Assembly (NCBI GenBank): GCA_041399205.1
Contig: JAWKTK010000003.1
Span: 806,001 to 870,000, forward strand
Direction: 5' to 3'
DNA: 64,000 nucleotides
DNA from: JAGQOZ01 sp041399205
GTDB lineage: Bacteria > Planctomycetota > Planctomycetia > Pirellulales > Pirellulaceae
Position numbers and translations under genes: made by a program. The notes below the pieces were generated by a model. It had not been told where the DNA came from, ran no database searches, and saw only the letters and a program-made list of their open reading frames with translations. Positions within the stretch are counted from its first letter, which is position 1. Each line of letters starts with the position of its first letter. This document shows positions 1-9,245 of this stretch, one piece after another.

Positions 1-311
1 TGATGACGGCAGCCGACATGCTGGAAGGTCAGTCGGTACCGTTCGATGACACTGACATGTCACAAGACGCTGTGACGGAACCAAATGCACCGTCTAAATC
101 CAAATCCAAACGCAAAAGCAAGCCCATTCGCAGAACGGATCTTGCGGATTTCAAAGTCGGCATTCCCGTGATGCATCCGGAGTACGGCTTGGGAAAAGTG
201 ATTGCGATGAGCGGCAGTGGAAACGGACGTAGTGCCACAGTCAACTTTGCCACCGGTGCCGGGCAAGTGAGCTTTGTTTTGGCATATTCTGACCTAAAAC
301 CGTTGACGTAG
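1..311 (+). CDS. C-terminal end of a UvrD/PcrA-type DNA helicase (partial)
   Basis: The frame is open to the left edge, so only the last ~103 residues are present. The final ~50 residues (VGIPVMHPEYGLGKVIAMSG, then a short beta-rich stretch ending SDLKPLT) match the Tudor-like C-terminal domain of UvrD/PcrA superfamily 1 helicases, which has the pattern V-x-H-x-x-[FY]-G-x-G-x-V. Before it lies a charged, Lys/Ser-rich linker (SKSKSKRKSKPIRR), as is usual between the motor core and this domain. The family unwinds DNA in repair and in removing RecA or RNA polymerase. The helicase motifs are outside the window, so the identification rests on the tail alone. Another protein with the same domain (a CarD-like or Rep-like relative) is possible but less likely. 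Confidence 0.6.
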   Translation, partial: MTAADMLEGQSVPFDDTDMSQDAVTEPNAPSKSKSKRKSKPIRRTDLADFKVGIPVMHPEYGLGKVIAMSGSGNGRSATVNFATGAGQVSFVLAYSDLKPLT

Positions 312-428
312 TTTCTGGCCAATCGCTAGGCTAAGGATGTGGCGAAAGGGATTGCCGTCCGGTGGGGCGGCAATCGTTCCACCAGCAAACGCTGGATTCG
401 CCTGGGAACCGAAGACGGAGGTATCGAA

Positions 429-2015
429 ATGAAACGTTGTATTCACGGGATTTTCGCGGCAAAGCGGTCGCTTTGCCTGTTCATTCTTGGACTGGTGATA
501 GCGCATGGTGGCGTCAACCAAACCACGCTGGCACAACCGCCGTCGACCGAAAATTCTTCCAACAACGCAGCGACCAACCGTACGGCAGCGAGCAATTTGG
601 GCGGCGCCCAGCAGGCGGACTTTGACACGTTGATTGAACTGATCACGTCCACAGTGGATCCCGATTCGTGGGACGAATTCGGCGGCGAAGGTTCCATTCA
701 GGGTTTTCCCGGCGGTGTTTACGTAGATGCGAACGGCGTGTTGCAACGCCTGCAGCCCGACGTCGGTCGCCAGTGGGCCAAGATCGTTGACTCGCAACAA
801 ACCAACACGGCTCAAGACGCCAAACCCTTAGCACAATCAGATTTGCGAATCGTGTCGTTAAAAGCATTGCGAACCGCTGCCGAATCACTTGATTCACCAA
901 CAGCCTTTGCCGGACGACGTTCGTTTTCTGGCGGGCATGTACGAAATTCGTTTCGTGCAATTTGTCTCTGACGAAAGTGACATCTTGTTGGCAGGGCTGG
1001 CTGGACCGTGGCACTGGGACGCGGAAGGTCGGCCGGTGCATGCGGAAACGGGCCGACCCGTCTTACAGTTGGATGATCTAGTGGTCTTGCTGCGATGCTG
1101 CATCCAAGATGGCGGACAGTTTTTGTGTTCCATCACGCCTTACCAAGAAAAATTGGCTGACACTCAGGCCTTCATTCAACGCACGACAGCCAAACCATTC
1201 GCCACCAACGATCACGAACCGTGGGCTCGGCAATTGCAAGACACGTTGGGGAATCAGCGGATTGATGTGAAAGGGATTCCAGCAGAAACGCGAGTTGCCA
1301 GAACGATTGTGGAAGCCGATTATCACATGAAGCTGGTGGGCTTGGGGTTGGCCGATTCGATTCCGCAAGTGCCCAACTACTTGGATTTGTTGGAAGCGGA
1401 AGTCGCAGGTGCTCCACCGGCAATGGGCGTTTTGCGTTGGTGGTTCACACTAAACGAAGATGCGTTTGCCACTTCGGAAGATGGATTGTTGTTCGATTTT
1501 GCTGGACCGTCCGTGAAGTTGCTCAGCGAAAACGAATTGCTGGCAGAAAATGGTCGCCGAGTTCACACGGGTGATGCCGACAAATGGAATCGACAGTTCG
1601 CCCAGACGTTCACGACCAACTTCACTTTGATGGCGGACAAATATCCCATCTATTGGGACTTGGAAAACGTGTTTGACTTGGCCATGGTCGCCTCGATTGC
1701 CGCTCGTCACCAAAGCCAAATCACATCCGATTCCGCTTGGCAGTACCTGCTGGAAACGCATGAAGTATTGCGGCAACGAGTTCCCAAGGAGGTGAAGACA
1801 GTGGTTAGTCATCGAGTGATCCGTCAGCGACATGTGGTGGCGGCAATCAGTGGCGGAGTGGCCTTTCCAAAATACGGCGGGTTGGCAAAACTATTGCGAA
1901 CCCCAACGGTGAATCCAAGTTCCGTGCCCGATTTGTTGCGGTTGCGGTCGAACGAAAAGAGTACGGCATCGCAGGCGGAACGAATCGTTTGGTGTTGGAA
2001 CTGATTGAGCCGTAA
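429..2015 (+). CDS. DUF1598 secreted protein, split by two frameshifts
   Basis: Start ATG 429 has a GGAGG box 7 bases upstream. The N-terminus is a signal peptide (MKRCIHGIFAAKRSLCLFIL...). The conserved region PLPDDVRFLAGMYEIRFVQF followed by DILLAGLAGPW and TGRPVLQLDDLVVLLR is characteristic of DUF1598, a family known from planctomycetes and of unknown function. The protein is in three frames. At about 898-900, SLDSP continues as QPLPDD only if one base is removed. At about 1886-1890 a run of four A's shifts GGLAK away from its natural end. Restoring one A gives TIANPNG and then AVAVERKEYGIAGGTNRLVL, ending at TAA 2013-2015. Read literally, the ORFs are 339-971 and 889-2004. The fact that coding sense resumes so cleanly argues for consensus errors or very recent lesions. 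Confidence 0.75.
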
Positions 2016-2050
2016 GAATCATCTGCTATTCGCGTAAGGAGCACAACGTC

Positions 2051-2814
2051 TTGGCCGAAGTCAAAGTCGGAGTCAAGTTGTCCAGTCTGGGAATGCCGTT
2101 TCGAAAAGCCTTGCCAATTGTGGCTGAAATGGGCGTGGATGCGGTCGAGATTGATGCGCGAGGTGAACTGAAGCCTCGCGAAATAAGCCAAACCGGCTTG
2201 CGTCAAATTCGCAAATGGTTGGACGATCATAATCTGAAGGTCTGCGCCGTCGGCTTTCAGACTCGACGAGGTTACGACGTCGCGGACGACCTACAGGCGC
2301 GGCTGGATGCCACCAAGGAGGCCATGCGGTTCGCTTATTCGCTGGGCGCGTCTGTGGTGGTGAATCATGTCGGAGCGATACCGGACCAAGATGCGCCCGG
2401 TTGGCAAACACTGCTAGAAGCGTTGTCCGATTTGGGGCGCACCAGCCAGATGATCGGCGCGTTCTTGGCCATGGAAACCGGCAGCGAATCGGCAGACCAA
2501 ATGAAGATGCTGATTCAAGAATTACCAGACTACAGTGTGACCGTCAATTTTGATCCGGGCAATCTGATCATCAATGGCTTTTCCGCCACTGATGCCATTC
2601 AAACTTTGGCGCCTTACGTCATGCTAAAGACGCCGTGCGAGAGATTTAGCTCAGGGTCGAGAGCCCGAGTGATGCTGGGTCAGGGTTCTGCGGACTTTCC
2701 CATCTTGGGCGTTTTGGAAAGCGGGTTATCGAGGCTACTTCACAGTAGAACGAAAACGCAGAAGCATCCGTGGAAGAAATCTCCAACGCCGTCCAATACC
2801 TGCGGAACGTGTAG
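2051..2814 (+). CDS. Sugar phosphate isomerase/epimerase (TIM barrel), frameshifted in its last third
   Basis: Start is TTG 2051 with AAGGAG at 2036. This is a xylose-isomerase-like TIM-barrel protein. The N-terminal part reads VGVKLSSLGMPFRKALPIVA, then GVDAVEID, SLGASVVVNHVGAIP, FLAMETGSE and VNFDPGNLIINGF, the usual order of metal-binding strands in this family. From about 2620 on, the expected pieces fall in different frames: RHAKDAVRE, LAQGREPE, VMLGQGSADFPILGVLE, GYRGYFTVERK and AEASVEEISNAVQYLRNV, the last ending at TAG 2812-2814. The literal ORF drifts out of frame and stops at 2857. The substrate is unknown; planctomycetes carry many paralogues beside oxidoreductases. Roughly four to five indels lie within 200 bases. 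Its 3' end faces the glycosyltransferase gene. Confidence 0.75.
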
Positions 2815-3943
2815 ATTTCATGTCGTATTGATAGCAGATTTGCCTACCGACGGCTGATGGTTTACGCGCAGCTTGTTCTTGACTGAATAGTTCGCACAGC
2901 CGATCGCATGCTTGGCAGACCGCTTCGGTCGAAATACCTTCCATGACATCCACCTTCCGCATGCTCGTTCTTCGCACCGCACCGGGGCTGGTCACAACCT
3001 GATGCTGCGAACCGTACGGACCACAGCGTTCTGGTGACGTTGGCCCGAAAAGTGCCACGCACGGAATGTTCACGGCCGCTGCCATGTGCAAGGGGCCGGT
3101 GTCTGAACCAACGAATAGTCGGCATTGTCTCAGAAGTTCCACCAATTCTGGCAAGCTTGTCTCAGGGGCCAGCCACGCAGAATCGTCACTTGCGTGTTGA
3201 ATGGTTCGAGCCCACTGATGTTCTTCCGATCCGGCCCAGACCACGACGCTTCGTATTCCGTGCCGCCGGTGCAGGTGCCGGGCGACACTCGCGTAACGTT
3301 CGGCCGGCCAGACCTTGGATCCCCAACCCGCACCGGGGTTGATCACAGCAAACAATCTCTGATCGTCTGGCTGTTGTTGCAGCCAAGGCTGAAGCCACGT
3401 ATCGACTTGCCGCCGAGCATCAGTGTAGTGCGGCATTTCAAAACAGATACGAGGTTTGTGGATGCCCAGTGGCTGAAGTAACTCCAGATAGCGATCCACC
3501 ACGTGATTGGCTTGCGGCGGTTGACGGACGTTGTTCAGTAGCAGACTCAGCTCGCGTCCTTGAGGCGCCGCAAAGCCGATTCGATGTTTGGCTCCGGACA
3601 ACCATGCGATGGCACTGCTCTTGGTCAGACTTTGTATGTCTAACGCTACGTCAAATTGGCGACAAAGCAGTTCGCGCCGAATACGCCGGATTTCGCCGAT
3701 GGATTTTAGCCAATCTTTGCGAACCACCAGCACTTCATCCAAACCACCAAGTCCGCTCAGTAAGGAGGCCGCGGCGTTTTGGGTGGCCCATGCGATGTAC
3801 GCGTCAGGAAAACGATCTCGCAAAGCGTGCACCAACGGGACCGAATGGACACAATCGCCAATGGCGCTAAGCCGAGCGATCAGAATACGAGGCTTCTCGC
3901 TCAGCGCGATCACGTGGTTTCGCAAGCCAGCCGCATCAGACAT
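2735..3943 (-). CDS. Glycosyltransferase family 9 (heptosyltransferase-like)
   Basis: The 402-residue protein begins after a short lead with PRILIARLSAIGDCVHSVPL, the N-terminal Rossmann signature of ADP-heptose:LPS heptosyltransferases. Further on are INPGAGWGSKVWPAERYASV and then CRLFVGSDTGPLHMAAAVNI followed by LFGPTSPERCGPYG, the nucleotide-sugar-binding C-terminal half. GT9 enzymes add a sugar to LPS core or related glycolipids on the cytoplasmic face of the inner membrane. The last ~40 residues (from about 2864 down) are basic, look unlike the family, and lie over the true 3' end of the convergent epimerase. A one-base shift would stop the gene at a TAA near 2862-2864, so the tail is probably read-through after an indel. 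The exact donor and acceptor cannot be told. Confidence 0.85.
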   Translation of the reverse strand: MSDAAGLRNHVIALSEKPRILIARLSAIGDCVHSVPLVHALRDRFPDAYIAWATQNAAASLLSGLGGLDEVLVVRKDWLKSIGEIRRIRRELLCRQFDVALDIQSLTKSSAIAWLSGAKHRIGFAAPQGRELSLLLNNVRQPPQANHVVDRYLELLQPLGIHKPRICFEMPHYTDARRQVDTWLQPWLQQQPDDQRLFAVINPGAGWGSKVWPAERYASVARHLHRRHGIRSVVVWAGSEEHQWARTIQHASDDSAWLAPETSLPELVELLRQCRLFVGSDTGPLHMAAAVNIPCVALFGPTSPERCGPYGSQHQVVTSPGAVRRTSMRKVDVMEGISTEAVCQACDRLCELFSQEQAARKPSAVGRQICYQYDMKSTRSAGIGRRWRFLPRMLLRFRSTVK

Positions 3944-4082
3944 GAATTCCGTTCCTACAAAGTCGCAGCAAATGAGTCGGCATCCCGGCCGACAGCTTGC
4001 TTATCCTAGTAGGTGCACCGACGAATTCCAATAGAAGTTGGTACCCAGCATGATAGCTGCTTGCACAAGCTCATGACTCACG

Positions 4083-4110
4083 GCCGGGATTGTTCTCGAT
4101 TGTTCCCGGC
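4083..4110. other. Small GC-rich hairpin upstream of the glycosyltransferase gene
   Basis: A seven-base perfect inverted repeat (GCCGGGA at 4083-4089, TCCCGGC at 4104-4110) with a 14-base loop lies between the glycosyltransferase start and the BBP7 gene end. No T-run follows, so it is not an obvious terminator. Nothing else was recognised in the rest of the 3944-4209 gap apart from the terminator listed separately. Confidence 0.35.
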
Positions 4111-4146
4111 GAATGTTCCCAGGGACACGCTGTTATGAAACGAAAC

Positions 4147-4184
4147 AAAAAAAACGCCAAACCGCATGTTGCGAATTTGGCGTT
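4147..4184 (-). terminator. Rho-independent terminator of the BBP7 gene
   Basis: A nine-base perfect stem (4153-4161 with 4176-4184, arms AACGCCAAA and TTTGGCGTT) encloses a 14-base loop. Read on the minus strand, the second arm runs directly into eight T's (the A-run at 4147-4154). It lies 26 bases beyond the stop of the minus-strand BBP7 gene. Stem, short loop and U-tract are all present and in the right orientation. Confidence 0.85.
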
Positions 4185-4209
4185 GGAAAATGATTTTGTT
4201 TCGACGCGA

Positions 4210-5539
4210 CTAGAACTTCAGGTTTAAACCTAGGTTCAGGCCTTGCAGCAGCAAATCGGTTTCCGTGAAATTGGCGGCTGGTCTGGCTTCGCCAATCAGT
4301 GTTCCTGTTTGCTGCGTCAGATTCACTTGTCGATCAATCACCGAATCCGCTCGGATCACATTGTCCACATACAACAGCGTGTAACCGACGGTGAAGTCCA
4401 GACAATGGTTCAAGGCGTAGCCCAGTGTCAGCGTGAATTCTGGAACAACGGTGAATTCGTCCGTTTCAAATTTTCCCATGTTGGAATTCTGAGTCAGTAA
4501 GCCACCGTTCACCGTTGACGCCAATCCGCTGCCGGCAGTGGTTGTGGTCGAACCGTCGATATTGACCATGCGGTTCATGTTTCCCAACGCAATTTTGGCG
4601 GCGAAATCTAATGTCCAGCAGCCGTCCACGGAATGGCCCATGATGCCCAATTCGCCTCCATGGAAAACGTTTTCAACGCCAAATAAGTCTCGTTGCGAAA
4701 TCTCGGTTCCCACCGTATTGGCCGCTGGGTCGATGAAGGTTAGCTGGTTGTTAATGCGAAGTGTTTCGTCGTGGCCCAGATAACGATAACCATAAATGAA
4801 GTCAATCGATAGTTGCATTGTTGGCGGTATAGGCTTTACGCAGAAAAACTTCAGTGCCCATCGTTTCGGTAGAATACAAAGCGTCCACACTGCCGGACAG
4901 TTCGTTGGGAAATCACAACAGCAACGCGTCTTCTTCGTTCAAAGCAGTGTTGAAGAAGGGACGACCGAGAATGGGAATGGTATCGGACGAACCACGGAAT
5001 TCACTCGTTTCTTCGCCCAAAGCAAATAGCGTTGCGCCAATGCCAGACGCCCCGCCGGGCCAATCCATACCCAGTGTCAAACGAGCTCCATTGTGCGTGC
5101 CGCTGTCAATGGTTCCGCCAAACAGGGCCGTTGATGATCCTAGCACACCCGCGTCGTCTCGAGCCGTCCCGTCGGGACTGGTCGTCACCAAACTGGGGAA
5201 CCGAGCGTCTTCTTGCCACCACATCAGATATTCGATGTTGCCCCAGGTTCGCCGCGAACAGGGATCGTAACAGCCGGAATCCATCGTGACAGCACCACAG
5301 TCGGCACAGCCAGCATCACCGCAACTGGTGCAAGACGCTTGAGCCACCTGTTGGTCCTGATGCATCGAATGGCCCATCGACGGCACCATCTGCTTCAGCC
5401 CGCTGAGGCCGGAACGAACCGAGGAACGAGCCGGTTGACGCTGTCCCAAGGGAACTTGGCCAACCGCGTGATCCGAGATTCCCGAAAACATTAGCCCGCT
5501 CAAACAGGCCAAATACGGAAGTAAGCGATTGCGAATCAT
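4210..5539 (-). CDS. BBP7-family outer-membrane beta-barrel protein, frameshifted
   Basis: Start ATG 5537-5539 opens a signal peptide (MIRNRLLPYLACLSGLMFSG). A Cys-rich stretch (CTSCGDAGCADCGA) follows, then WGNIEYLMWWQEDARFPSLV, ending in beta strands such as NLGLNLKF at the C-terminus. This is the layout of the planctomycete BBP7 barrel family (about 400-450 residues), thought to sit in the outer membrane. Two indels break it. Near 4905 the first ORF ends after NEEDALLL, while FPNELSGSVDALYSTETMG continues in another frame. Near 4820-4830 the frame changes again into IDFIYGYRYLGHDETLRI. Literal ORFs are 4913-5599 and 4210-4890. A strong terminator follows the gene. Function beyond barrel formation is unknown. 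Confidence 0.75.
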
Positions 5540-5836
5540 GTTAACTACCTGAAAATCCGTCCCCAAATGGCAGTATCTGCTTCGGCCAGTAAAAACCAAA
5601 ACAACGCATCACTGTAACACTCGGCGAGATAAACCCTGCGGGTTGAATGGAATTCTCCGGTTTTGCCGAACGTCCAGCCTGCGACCGCTTTGCCGCGGCT
5701 AGCAGTGAATCTGCTTTCACGTCTCGCATTACCGCAAACTAGGGAGACCCAACAACGGCATTGTGCGGTATTATGAACAGTTAACGTAGATGGAATGGAC
5801 CATACGCTAGCCAAGTGAACCTAATCGGGGAACGCA

Positions 5837-7849
5837 ATGGAACGTAGCGAACCGCTACCAACGCAAGTTACGACAATGAGCGACGATACGGAAAATTCGA
5901 AGAAGAATCGGCCTCCGTTGAAGCTGGCATCGCTGATGGCAGGTCGGACCAAATGGTACATGGACCGTTGGAAAGCGTTGTTACCCGTTATCGAACGATA
6001 CGAAAGCCAATTCACCAAGCTGTCCGACGCCGATTTGCGAAAAGAGAGCCTGTCCTTACGTTACCGAGCGAAGGCGGGCGAACCGCTGGTCGAACTGCTG
6101 CCTCCTGCGTTTGGCTTAGTTCGAGAGGCCGGGCGGCGAACTTTGAACATGCGTCATTTCCCCGTCCAATTGTTAGGCGGAATTGCTCTGTTCCACGGCA
6201 ACATTGCCGAAATGGAAACGGGCGAAGGCAAAACGTTGACTGCTACGCTGCCCATGTACGTCCACGCGCTCAAAGGCAAAGGAGCGCAGTTGGCTACGGT
6301 CAATGATTACTTGGCCGCTCGTGACGCAGAAATTATGCGTCCGTTATACGAAGCCTTAGGCATGTCGGTGGGTGTGATCCAAACCAACATGAGCCGGCCT
6401 CAGCGTCGCCAAGCGTACGCCTGCGATATCACTTACGGTACGGCCAAGGAATTTGGATTCGACTTTTTACGCGATCGTTTGGTATTGCGGCAGATTCGCC
6501 AAACACAGCTGGCATTCCTGGAATCGGTAGGAAACAACGGCCAAGGTTCGGGCGGAGAAAAACCGGTTCAGCGAGAACCGTACTTCGGCCTAGTGGACGA
6601 AGCCGACAGTATTCTAATTGACGAAGCCAGAACACCTTTGATCATCAGCGCCATGGGCAGCGAAGGCGAAGACAAACTCAAGGCCACCTACATGTGGGCT
6701 TCGCATCATGCGTCTCAATTCGAAGAAGACGAACACTACGACTACGACCACGAAAAAAAGAAAGTTGAACTAACCGCCTCCGGACGACAACTCGTTCGCT
6801 CTCTTCCGCAGCCCGAGGACATGGATGGTGTGGGTCTGATTGATGCCTACGAATTTATCGAACGCAGCATCAAGGTTAGCCGCGACTTTCTACGAGACAC
6901 CCATTATGTGGTTTCCGACGACAAGGAAATTGTCATCGTGGACGAATTCACCGGACGCTTGGCCGAAGGCCGAAAATGGCGAGACGGAATTCATCAAGCG
7001 ATTGAAGCGAAAGAGAACATTGATATCACGGTGGACACGGGCCAAGCAGCCAGAATCACGGTCCAGGACCTGTTTCTTCGCTATGATGTGCTGTCCGGCA
7101 TGACCGGTACCGCAGCCACGTCGGCTCGTGAATTTCGCAAAATCTACAAAACGTTGGTCTTTCGAATTCCCACCAATCGCCCGGTGCAACGCCAAATGCT
7201 GGCGGATCGAGTGTTCAAGACGGCAGACGAAAAGTGGGACGCGATTGTGGAAGAAATTGCCGAACATCATGCCACAGGTCGTCCCGTTCTGATTGGAACC
7301 AAAACAATCGAACGATCCGAACTGCTGTCTCGTTTGCTACACCAAAAGCGGATCGAGCACGAAGTTCTCAACGCGCATCACATTGAACGTGAAGCGGACA
7401 TTGTGTCACTGGCCGGTCAACGAGGCAAAGTGACGGTGGCGACGAACATGGCTGGTCGTGGTACCGACATCAAGCTGGGCGAAGGCATCGACAAACTCGG
7501 CGGGCTGCACGTGATCTGTACCGAAATCCACGATTCGGCGCGAATCGATCGGCAGTTGGCTGGTCGTTGCGGACGACAAGGCGACCCTGGTTCAGTACGA
7601 GTTTATCTTTCCATTGATGATGACATCTTGACCACAGGCTATGGCCCCGGCCCCGCCAAGAAAATGCAAAAAAACCTGCAAGGCAAAAGCGGCAGCGTGG
7701 CAAACATGTCGAACCTCTTTCGTCGAGCTCAACGGAAAGTGGAACGGCGACACCTTCGCGACCGAATGATCTTGTTGCATCACGAAAAGCAGCGCAAGAA
7801 AATGCAGCTGGAATTAGGCCAAGATCCGTATTTGGACACGCCAAGCTAA
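5837..7849 (+). CDS. secA: Short SecA-type preprotein translocase ATPase
   Basis: The 670-residue protein has the SecA motor. Walker A is METGEGKTLTA, followed by ATVNDYLAARDAE and TYGTAKEFGFDFLRDRL. The DEAD box is LVDEADSILIDEARTPLIIS. The preprotein cross-linking insertion follows, then SGMTGTAATSAREF, TNMAGRGTDIKLG and QLAGRCGRQGDPGS in the second motor domain. SecA drives unfolded proteins through SecYEG. Typical SecA is 830-1000 residues. This one ends about 60 residues after the last motor motif and has no visible helical wing or Cys-rich zinc-binding tail. It is therefore probably an accessory SecA, several of which occur in planctomycetes, and not the housekeeping copy. The start could be ATG 5837 or ATG 5876 (MSDDTENSKK); neither has a strong Shine-Dalgarno. 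The lost domains are genuine in the sense that the frame is clean throughout. Confidence 0.9.
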   Translation: MERSEPLPTQVTTMSDDTENSKKNRPPLKLASLMAGRTKWYMDRWKALLPVIERYESQFTKLSDADLRKESLSLRYRAKAGEPLVELLPPAFGLVREAGRRTLNMRHFPVQLLGGIALFHGNIAEMETGEGKTLTATLPMYVHALKGKGAQLATVNDYLAARDAEIMRPLYEALGMSVGVIQTNMSRPQRRQAYACDITYGTAKEFGFDFLRDRLVLRQIRQTQLAFLESVGNNGQGSGGEKPVQREPYFGLVDEADSILIDEARTPLIISAMGSEGEDKLKATYMWASHHASQFEEDEHYDYDHEKKKVELTASGRQLVRSLPQPEDMDGVGLIDAYEFIERSIKVSRDFLRDTHYVVSDDKEIVIVDEFTGRLAEGRKWRDGIHQAIEAKENIDITVDTGQAARITVQDLFLRYDVLSGMTGTAATSAREFRKIYKTLVFRIPTNRPVQRQMLADRVFKTADEKWDAIVEEIAEHHATGRPVLIGTKTIERSELLSRLLHQKRIEHEVLNAHHIEREADIVSLAGQRGKVTVATNMAGRGTDIKLGEGIDKLGGLHVICTEIHDSARIDRQLAGRCGRQGDPGSVRVYLSIDDDILTTGYGPGPAKKMQKNLQGKSGSVANMSNLFRRAQRKVERRHLRDRMILLHHEKQRKKMQLELGQDPYLDTPS

Positions 7850-8027
7850 TCTCAGTCAACGCAACCATGTCGAAGGTACGCTCGATCGCTCGGCTGGGCC
7901 ACAGACTTGCCGTTCGGCGAACGAGTTTCCGTTCGGCCCTGCGGCTATCCGGCCTACATTCTGTTTGTCGCGAGTAGGCCGGATCGAGGAACGATGCCGA
8001 CGTGACGGGCCGGCAGTAAAGTGACCG

Positions 8028-8486
8028 CTATTCGGTGACTTTGGACTGCAAGACAGTCAAATTTTCTTCGACGCTGTCGGCAACATCGCTGTAAGGGACG
8101 ATATTTCCATCGTGCATTCCTGCGTCGATTTTGCCGAAGTCTTCCATCAACTGTTCGGCCGCAGCAGTCACGGACGCTTGATCTTCGGTAGACATGCCGG
8201 CCTTACCAGCAGCTTCGCCCAGATGCATAATCATGTGACCGATTTCGTGCATGGCGTCGTGAGCGTTATCGGGATTGCCGTCATCATAAGCGGTTTGAAT
8301 GGCGGTCTTGAGTTCCACCACTTTCGAAACGATATCGCCAAAACTCATCGCTGCGTGCGAATCGCCACCACCTTCGCTGCTGTGGTCATGATCTGCCGTT
8401 TCCGTCTCGGTACCGTTTTGGCAACCGGCCACGCCCAACATCAGCAGCAACGCAAACAAACCAACCACCCAACTTGTAAACTTCAT
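8028..8486 (-). CDS. Small lipoprotein of unknown function
   Basis: A 152-residue protein starting at ATG 8486 with AAGGAG just upstream. The N-terminus MKFTSWVVGLFALLLMLGV is followed by a lipobox ending in AGC, so it should be cleaved and lipidated at that Cys. A His/Asp/Glu-rich stretch (TADHDHSSEGGGDSHAAM) follows, which could bind metal. The rest is predicted helical, with two histidine-rich turns (HDAMHEIGHMIMHL). The helical, His-bearing body resembles small periplasmic four-helix proteins, but no family was recognised. It stands alone between SecA and an acidic ORF. Confidence 0.75.
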   Translation of the reverse strand: MKFTSWVVGLFALLLMLGVAGCQNGTETETADHDHSSEGGGDSHAAMSFGDIVSKVVELKTAIQTAYDDGNPDNAHDAMHEIGHMIMHLGEAAGKAGMSTEDQASVTAAAEQLMEDFGKIDAGMHDGNIVPYSDVADSVEENLTVLQSKVTE

Positions 8487-8615
8487 GATTGCTCCTTAAA
8501 TGCAACTTTTTTTCGGAAGCCAAACAACGACTCCTGAATGCACGTACTCTATGGCAGGTATTCTATCTGCTTCCACCGCTGACCATCAGGGGCGGAAGTA
8601 ATCCAGGTTTTTTTA

Positions 8616-8900
8616 TTGAATCACAACAAGAAATGTAGGCAGAAAGAATCCAGAACGAGGCACACATGCAACTTGATCCTAGACATTCCTGGCGATGACA
8701 ACACGGAGGAATCCGGCGACGAGGAAAGTGCCGATTCGAATCCATCCGAATCCGCCGCAGATAGTTCGGCCGGTGATTCGGAAACCGATTCGGTACCTGA
8801 AGAAACGCCTGCCGAAGACAATCCCGCCGAAGAAAGCTCGGCAGACTCCGAACAGCCAGCACCAGTTCTCGGCACCGGCGGTCTGGACATTCCCGAGTAG
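8616..8900 (+). CDS. Acidic low-complexity ORF (doubtful gene)
   Basis: A 94-codon frame whose last 75 residues are almost all Glu, Asp, Ser, Ala and Pro (for example DEESADSNPSESAADSSAGD), ending GTGGLDIPE. The composition and codon choice (GAA, TCG, GCC) resemble linker or tail segments of secreted proteins in this genome. There is no signal peptide and the TTG start has no ribosome-binding site. It may be the remnant of a longer gene whose 5' part was lost. The opposite strand has a Ser-rich frame that is probably its shadow. Confidence 0.35.
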   Translation: MNHNKKCRQKESRTRHTCNLILDIPGDDNTEESGDEESADSNPSESAADSSAGDSETDSVPEETPAEDNPAEESSADSEQPAPVLGTGGLDIPE

Positions 8901-9245
8901 CATTTATCAACGAAACCATGGTGAACGGTTTTTTTGACGGGCTTGACACGCGTTGAACGCGACGCGTCATTTCCGGTTACCCACCCTGTAGTCGCGACAA
9001 TGGAGATCGGTTCTTTCAAAGCGACACCAGTTTTCGATCAGCATAGCTTTGCCTATACTTGCCACGTCCATGTCGTAAAATGACGGATCTATCGAGCAAT
9101 CAACTTAGCTGTCCTGGCTACCACCGATGTCCCCGTTGGATTCCACCGGCCGTGTAGAATGAACGCAGTGATGTCAAAATTTTCGTCCGTCCGTATCGTC
9201 TGTTTCGCGTATTAGAATTTTGCTTTCGGAAACCGGGAAGAAAAG
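8901..9245. other. Intergenic stretch without a recognised gene
   Basis: About 345 bases between the acidic ORF and the DUF262-HNH gene. No frame with coding character, no tRNA fold and no clear hairpin-plus-T-run was seen. It should hold the promoter of the downstream gene, but no confident -35/-10 pair was identified. Confidence 0.5.

Noticed and set aside
7850..8027. Inverted pieces GGCCTAC/GTAGGCC between SecA and the lipoprotein
   Set aside because: A short stem with no T-run or repeat copy nearby; too weak to call a terminator.
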